Shown here: piece by piece, positions 58,720 through 64,000 of the stretch
Position numbering within the stretch: the stretch's first letter is position 1
Layout: each line of letters opens with the position of its first letter
Origin: Pleodorina starrii
Lineage: Eukaryota; Chlorophyta; Chlorophyceae; Chlamydomonadales; Volvocaceae
Assembly: GCA_030267565.1 (NCBI GenBank)
Contig: BRXU01000031.1
Coordinates: forward strand, 806,001-870,000
Direction: 5' to 3'
DNA length: 64,000 bases
Notes under the pieces: generated by a model
Seen by the model: only the letters and a program-made list of their open reading frames with translations
Database searches by the model: none
What the model was told of the DNA's origin: nothing
Translations under genes and position numbers: made by a program

Positions 58720-59342
58720 GGTGAAAGCACGAATGCAGCGGAGCCAAGACCGCCTGTAGCCTTACCAAACCGCGCGGCAGTTGCTTGACTGCTTTGCCGC
58801 GCTGTAGAGCTATGTCGGCGTCGTTCAGTTTTTTACTTACCGGCACTCAAGGCCAGTTACAACAGGTACCGTTGCATGTTTCTTCGCTCACGCGAAGATC
58901 GATGACACGTCCGCACGTCAAAAAATGTGTCGTTGGTTTACCGTACCTTTGTGTTGGTGCGATCTTGCCGACTGAGGCGAATGGTCAGTACACTCTTAAA
59001 TTGCGATAAATCGATTATACGATTCCATCTGTCAAGAGGTCGTAACTTCATTTTTGTAGAGGACTTTGACCTTTTCGACTTTCTGCGCAAGACACAGTTT
59101 TCAGTCAGTGCCTGTCCCATCTATTTCCGTAAACCCACGAGTGAATGACAGTTAATAAAATACGAATTTTGCACTCGGCTCTCTTAGAAGGCTGGCTCGC
59201 TTGCAACAGCTGGTCGCCGGCGACGGACGCTTGTGCTTAGCAGGCTCGACGTCTCCCCGCGTTTGCCTACGATCTGGGCTACGATTGTCCATCAACCCAT
59301 ATCTGCGGGCGAAGGTTGGGCTCCGCCTCGCGCGCGGCTTGA
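58720..59342. promoter_or_regulatory. AT-rich divergent promoter of aminotransferase and transporter genes
   Basis: Some 620 bp between two start codons on opposite strands (ATG at 58719 minus and 59343 plus). GC content is lower than in either gene, especially 58.8-59.15 kb. No coding frame or clear box element is evident. Confidence 0.5.
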
Positions 59343-62300
59343 ATGCCGAGCAACAGGACATCGTTACGGGATGAAACGGACTTCCAGCACCTCGGCCCTG
59401 GCGCCACCGGCCTTCACCACCTTCACACCCACCGAACATCTTTGTCGTCGGACCGATATCCAGGCGCCCTGGCCCTTGACCTTCCGTCGGTCCGGTCTCG
59501 TGGCAGCAGAACCGACAGCGTGCATCGCTCCAAGGTGAGCGGCTGCGGCGCCAGGTTCTGAGCCTCTCGCAACATCAATCTGGCTGTGAGACGTGAGAAA
59601 CAGCGACAGCGCCCGAGCACCACCTTGCGCGCTGTCGTCATGATGGGCCCCTTCCTCCTCTTACGTCCGCGCCCATCCCCCTGCTGCAGCCCCTGTGTGC
59701 GGCATTTCCTTCCTCCGACCTTCCCCAGATCCCCTCACTTCTCCCCTCACTTGCTCCCCTCACTTCTCCCCTCACTTGCCCCCCTCACTTCTAGCCGCCC
59801 CACACCGCCCCCCAAACACACAAACACACACACACCCCGCCCCGTTGCGTTCCCTCGTCCCGGGCCGTTTTAATTACACCCTGCCCGGGCTGCCCTCCCC
59901 CGTCCATCCGTATCGCCACCAGATGTTCGGCATGCTGTCGCTGCTGGCCGTGGCGGCTCTGTGGGGCTCCTCCAGTCCGGTCCTCAAGTTCCTGTTCTCG
60001 CAGCCCAGCCCCCCCAGCGCAGCCCTCATGACAGCCACACAGGCGCTGCTGGCGGCGGCGTTCCTCATGACGGGAATCCTGGGGGGCGCCTCCGCCTCCG
60101 CCTCGGCCTCGGTCTCAGCCTCAGCCTCGGCCTCGCTGCCTCAGAGGCGGGAGGGCAAGGCCGGCGGCGGCGCGACGCTGCTGGGCAGCCAGGCCGCTCG
60201 AGCCAAGGCGGCGGCCGGCTTGGCGATGGCCGGGGTCTTGGCGAGACTGCAGCGAGTGATCCGCGGTGGAGCCGCGGTCTGGCGGCGCGTCGCGGGCGGC
60301 GGCGGGCGGAGGGCTCGTCGACAGGAGCCGCTGTTCCCGCCCAAGCAGCCGCTACACCAGGGCCCGGGCGGGTCCGTAGGAGGGGCAGTCGCCCTGCAGC
60401 ATGCTGCGGCCGGGGAGGAGCAGCCGCAGCAGCCGCAGCCACAGCAGCATTGGGAGCAGCAGCCGGAGGCGGGTCGTTCCGGGTCAATGAGCAGGCAGCA
60501 GAGCAGGCAGCAGAGCAGGCAGCAGCAGCAGGCGGGACCGGTGCCGGATGCGGAGGGCTCGTTCCGTGATGAGGGCGAAGGGGCTGACCCGGGCGGCGGC
60601 CTGAGTCTGGGCCTGGGCGCGGCAGGGTCGCTGGAGGGGCCGCCGGTTTCGGAGCGGTGCGAGCAGGGGTCCCGGGTGCTGAAGACCTCTCTGAGCGGGG
60701 TCACCACATCCGCGTGTGAGCACCCCGCGGAAGGGGCCGCAGCCGCCGCCGCTTCCGCGGTGGACACCCCGGGTGGCCGCGCCGGCTCCCGGCTCCCCAA
60801 CCTTCTGGCGAGCCCGCTGGGCAGCCTGGCGGCTGTGGGGCTGGAGCTGGGCACCTACAGCTTCTGCGCGGTGCGGATGTGGGTGTGGAAGTTTGGATGT
60901 GGATGTGGAAGTTTGGATGTGGATGTGATGTTGACGGTTTGAGAGAGGGGCGTCTAGATTACAAATCTGACCGCTGCTTGTCTCCATCCTCGCCTCCCCT
61001 CTTCGCCGCGCCCCACCCCGCCCCGAAATCACGCCTCCCTCCGCCGGCTGATTGCTTCGCCAGGCCGCGCTGGGCACTTGGGGCGTGCAGCGCATCAGCG
61101 CTACCAAGGTCGCCTTCCTGGGTCAGGCCACCAGCCTCATCACGCCGCTGCTTGTGGCGCTCAGTGGCCAGCGAGTGGCGGGGGTGGTGTGGGTCGCCTG
61201 CTGCTGCGGGGTCCTGGGAGCCACGCTGGTGGCGATGGACGGATCAGGGCGGACGGAGGCGGCCGTCGCAGCGACCCACGGGTCGGGGACGGCGGCGGGG
61301 GTTGGGGGGGCCTCCACGGCCGTGACGGCCGGCGGCATGACGCCGCCGCTGCTGCTGGTGGCCGCGGACCTGGCGACGGGCGCCGGGGCGGGCGGGGGCG
61401 GTCAGGCGGTGGGGGCCGTGTCGCGGGCTATGCGGCTGGAGACGACGGGCGGGGGGCTGGCGGAGGGCGGTGCGCAGCCGCCCAGTCTGTCCTGGCTGCA
61501 CAACCCGCTGCCGCCGGCGGTGTCGCAGGAGAGCATGGGCGCAAATTACGTGCTGGCCAGGTGCGGATCCGCCGGTGAGCGATGGGTCGGGAAAAGGGCG
61601 CGGCGGGGCGGGAGAGGGCGGGAAAGGTCAGGGCGGGAAAGGGCGGGGCGGGAAAGGGCGGGGTGGGAAAGGGCGGGGTGGGAAAGGGTGGGGCGGGAAA
61701 GGGCGGGGCGGGAAAGGGCAGGGCGGGAAAGGGCGGGATAAGAAAGGGCGGCAAAGGGTGGGGCGGGCTGGTGGGGTGTAATTTAGACGATGGGGAGGTG
61801 GGGTGAAGGGGCAGGGGGGAAGGGGCGGCCCAGCGGTAGTGGCACCGACCCACGGGTCGGGACATTTTCTGTGGTGCAGCCAGCGTGCGTTCGTTACGCC
61901 TCTAAGAAGCGCAATGATGGGGCTATGGACGGCACCTCCCGTGCGGCAGTCGTCGGCTCCGAAACGCGAGACCCGCGTACCTCATCAGAGCATTCCGCAT
62001 CTCATCGGGAAGGGGACTCGGGCGCTTGCGGGGCGCTTTGTCCCGTTTCATGGCTGGGTGCGCACGCACACGCACACGCCGTTATATGATAGCGCAGAAG
62101 TGATCCACACGCTTCCTGGAGCTTGTTGGAAGCACATCCGATACCAGTGCTGCCACGGCGCTTCTGGCGCGGCAAACCTCCTCTCCCGCCCTGCCTCCCC
62201 TCTTTCGGCCTCCTTCCGCAGCTGTGTTTTTTACGCGCTGGGCACAGTGCGACTGGGCGTCCACAGCGGCCGCTTCGCCCCCCTGGATCTGGCGTCCGCG

Positions 62301-64000
62301 AGTGCGCTGGTGTACGCGGCGCTGTCGGTGGTATGGCTGCTGGCTGAGGTGCTAGGTGGGTGGGTGGGTGGGTGGCAGGCGGTTGGGTGAGGTGGGTGAG
62401 AGTGCTAGGTGGATGGCTGGCTGTCTCCTTGCCTGGGCGGGTGGGTGAGGTGCTGGGTGGGTGGGAGGCAGGTGGGCCGAGGGGCACGCGGGGTGCACGG
62501 AGCCGGACGGACAGCTGGCGCGCAGCCGACTCGCAGCCTCGGCCCATGGGCCCAGCCTCGACCCATGGGCCCAGCCTCGACCCATGGGCCCAGCTTCGAC
62601 CCATGGGCCCAGCCTCGACCCATGGGCCCAGCCTCGACCCATGGGCCCAGCCTCGACCCATGGGCCCAGCCTCGACCCATGGGCCCAGCCTCGACCCATG
62701 GGCCCAGCCTCGACCCATGGGCCCTGCCTTGACCCATGGGCCCAGGCTCGACCCGTGGGCCCAGCCTCGACCCATGGGCCCGGCCTCGACCCATGGGCCC
62801 AGCCTCGACCCATGGGCCCGGCCTCGTCCCATGGGCCCGGCCTCGACCCATGGTCCAGCCTCGACCCATGGGCCCAGCCTCGACCCATGGGCCCAGCCTC
62901 GACCCGTGGGCCCAGCCTCGACCCGTGGGCCCAGCCTCGACCCATGGGCCCAGCCTCGACCCATGGGCCCAGCCTCGACCAATGGGCCCAGCCTCGACCC
63001 ATGGGCCCAGCCTCGACCCGTGGGCCCAGCCTCAACCAATGGGCCCAGCCTCGACCCATGGGCCCAGCCGAAGAGGCCGCAGGCTGCCGATGAGATGTGC
63101 CGCCCCGCCCCGCTTCCCTCCTGGCTGCGTTTACGCTCTGACAGGCACGCCCTCAGGCGGCAGTTCGACCTACGCGGTGGCTGCTGGGCTGCTGAGGGAC
63201 AATGCGGCGCTGGCGATGGTGCTGTGGGTGGGCTTCGGACCGGGGGCCCTATCTAGCTACCTGCAGGTCAGACCCGGCGGACGCCCCGCCCCGCATCTCG
63301 CCCCGCATCTTGCCCCGTATCTGGAGTTCGTTCGTTTGTTCGTTCGTGAGTGGGTGGGTGGGTGGGTGGGTGGGCGGGTGCATTGGGCTGCTCCCTGACG
63401 GGCCCTCCCTGCTCGTCCTCCTGTCTCCGTTGCGTCCGCAGGTGCTGGGGCAGCGAATCGTCCCCGCGGCGCAGGCGCAGGTGCGGATTGCGGTGGCGTG
63501 TCGGCGGGCGGGCGGCCGGGCGGGCAGGCGGTGCGCTTCCCCTTGCTCCCCTGCGTGATAGCTGCTTCGGCAGCTCGTGGCGCCGATTAAACCCAACGCT
63601 GATGTGTCCGCACCGTAACTGATGCCCCGGCTGCCATTCCGAGTGCGGTGTCCCGCCTACGGCCTACCTCCAATGCCGACGATACTTTGTGTGCCGTACT
63701 CTGCTGCCGTACCGTGCCCCTCCGTGAGTGTGGAGCCCTCTTGCCGTGCCCCCATCCGGTCCCCCGCCGCTCCCCCCATGCAACCTGTCGGCCCTGCTGT
63801 CGTACAGATGCTGTACAGCAGCTCGCCCTTCTGGTCGGCGCTCATCGCGCAGATACTGCTGCGCGGGCGCGACGGCGTCATGGGGCCCATGGCCTGGTTG
63901 GGCGGCAGCGTCATGCTGTCCGCCTCCCTCTTGGCCTCCTTGTTAGATTCCAAGAAGACGAGGGGGAGCACCGGCAGCGGCGTTGTGGGCGTGGGCAGGG
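59343..64000 (+). CDS. EamA-type drug/metabolite transporter, 3' end cut by window
   Basis: Exons 59343-59534, 59923-60870, 61064-61560, 62222-62355, 63145-63266, 63442-63480 and 63808-64000 (runs off the edge) join in phase. An in-frame stop lies directly before the ATG. Residues 1-64 are rich in Ser, Arg, Thr and His with few acids, consistent with a plastid transit peptide. Then come the paired EamA helices: MLSLLAVAALWGSSSPVLKF, SAALMTATQALLAAAFLMTG, LGTWGVQRISATKVAFLGQ, ITPLLVALSGQRVAGVVW, VFYALGTVRLG, ALSVVWLLAEVLG, MVLWVGFGPGALSSYLQ, QRIVPAAQAQ and SSPFWSALIAQILLRG. This layout matches plastid DMT-family proteins of plants and algae; the substrate is unknown. A 240-residue disordered Gln/Ala/Gly loop (about 60080-60800) follows the second helix, and another (about 61250-61500) separates the two EamA halves. 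Confidence 0.9.
61577..61775. repeat. G-rich short tandem repeat in transporter intron
   Basis: About 18 imperfect copies of GGGCGGGAAA in the intron after exon 61064-61560. The G-run spacing on the plus strand would allow G-quadruplexes in the nascent RNA. Confidence 0.85.
62534..63069. repeat. 18-bp minisatellite, about 30 copies, in transporter intron
   Basis: The unit CCTCGACCCATGGGCCCA repeats about 30 times with point variants (GACCCGTGGG, GACCAATGGG) and one 3-bp deletion near 62850. Because 18 is a multiple of 3, several frames on both strands stay open, giving spurious frames of up to 345 codons. It lies between the donor after 62355 and the acceptor before 63145. Confidence 0.97.

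Noticed and set aside
62002..63039. 345-codon minus-strand frame (and plus-strand frames up to 298 codons)
   Set aside because: Produced by the 18-bp minisatellite, which keeps several frames open; it lies in a phase-consistent intron of the transporter gene.
1..64000. CRISPR array, bacterial operon, phage or retroelement coding region
   Set aside because: No regularly spaced repeat-spacer pattern, no Shine-Dalgarno-linked genes, and no reverse transcriptase, integrase or transposase motifs; genes are spliced and eukaryotic.

Overview
The window looks like nuclear DNA of a chlorophycean green alga of the Chlamydomonas/Volvox group. The evidence is very GC-rich coding sequence with C or G at most third codon positions, many short GT-AG introns, long runs of Gln, Ala and Gly inside conserved proteins, TGTAA poly(A) motifs, and short blocks of the TTTTAGGG telomere unit found in that group. 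I cannot name the species. All gene models below were assembled by hand from exon frames, splice sites and intron phase; coordinates of splice sites may be off by a base or so.

Layout, left to right: (1) 383-5253, minus: a secreted or membrane-anchored Cys-rich glycoprotein with a polyproline hinge, only partly modelled. (2) 5.25-10.94 kb: no convincing gene, with an AT-rich island at 5.7-6.9 kb. (3) 10937-17968, minus: a very large Ser/Thr protein kinase with a C-terminal catalytic domain. (4) 19926-28627, minus: a protein of about 1,360 residues in 16 exons that I do not recognise. (5) 29474-39371, plus: a SNF2-family ATPase with an embedded RING finger (Arabidopsis CHR27/28 and yeast Uls1 type) and candidate SUMO-interacting motifs. 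(6) 41854-44338, minus: PDCD2 family ribosome-assembly protein, complete in four exons. (7) 45117-53125, plus: a USP22/Ubp8-type histone deubiquitinase with a ZnF-UBP remnant, Cys box, His box and a long disordered insertion. (8) 54313-58719, minus: a class I/II PLP aminotransferase of the aminoadipate/aromatic (AADAT/ARO8) type. (9) 59343-64000, plus: an EamA-type drug/metabolite transporter, probably plastidic, cut by the window edge.

Genes 4/5, 6/7 and 8/9 are divergent pairs that share short AT-rich upstream regions; 5/6 and 7/8 converge. If the nearest TGTAA motifs are used, the 3' ends of genes 7 and 8 overlap, and a perfect 33-bp inverted repeat lies inside the overlap. The introns are unusually rich in minisatellites: CCCCTG hexamers, a 57/58-bp array and an 18-bp array. 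Five telomere-like blocks also lie in introns. The genes do not form one pathway. Three of them (SNF2-RING, the USP and PDCD2) belong to chromatin, ubiquitin and ribosome housekeeping. I found no CRISPR array, phage, operon or complete autonomous transposon.
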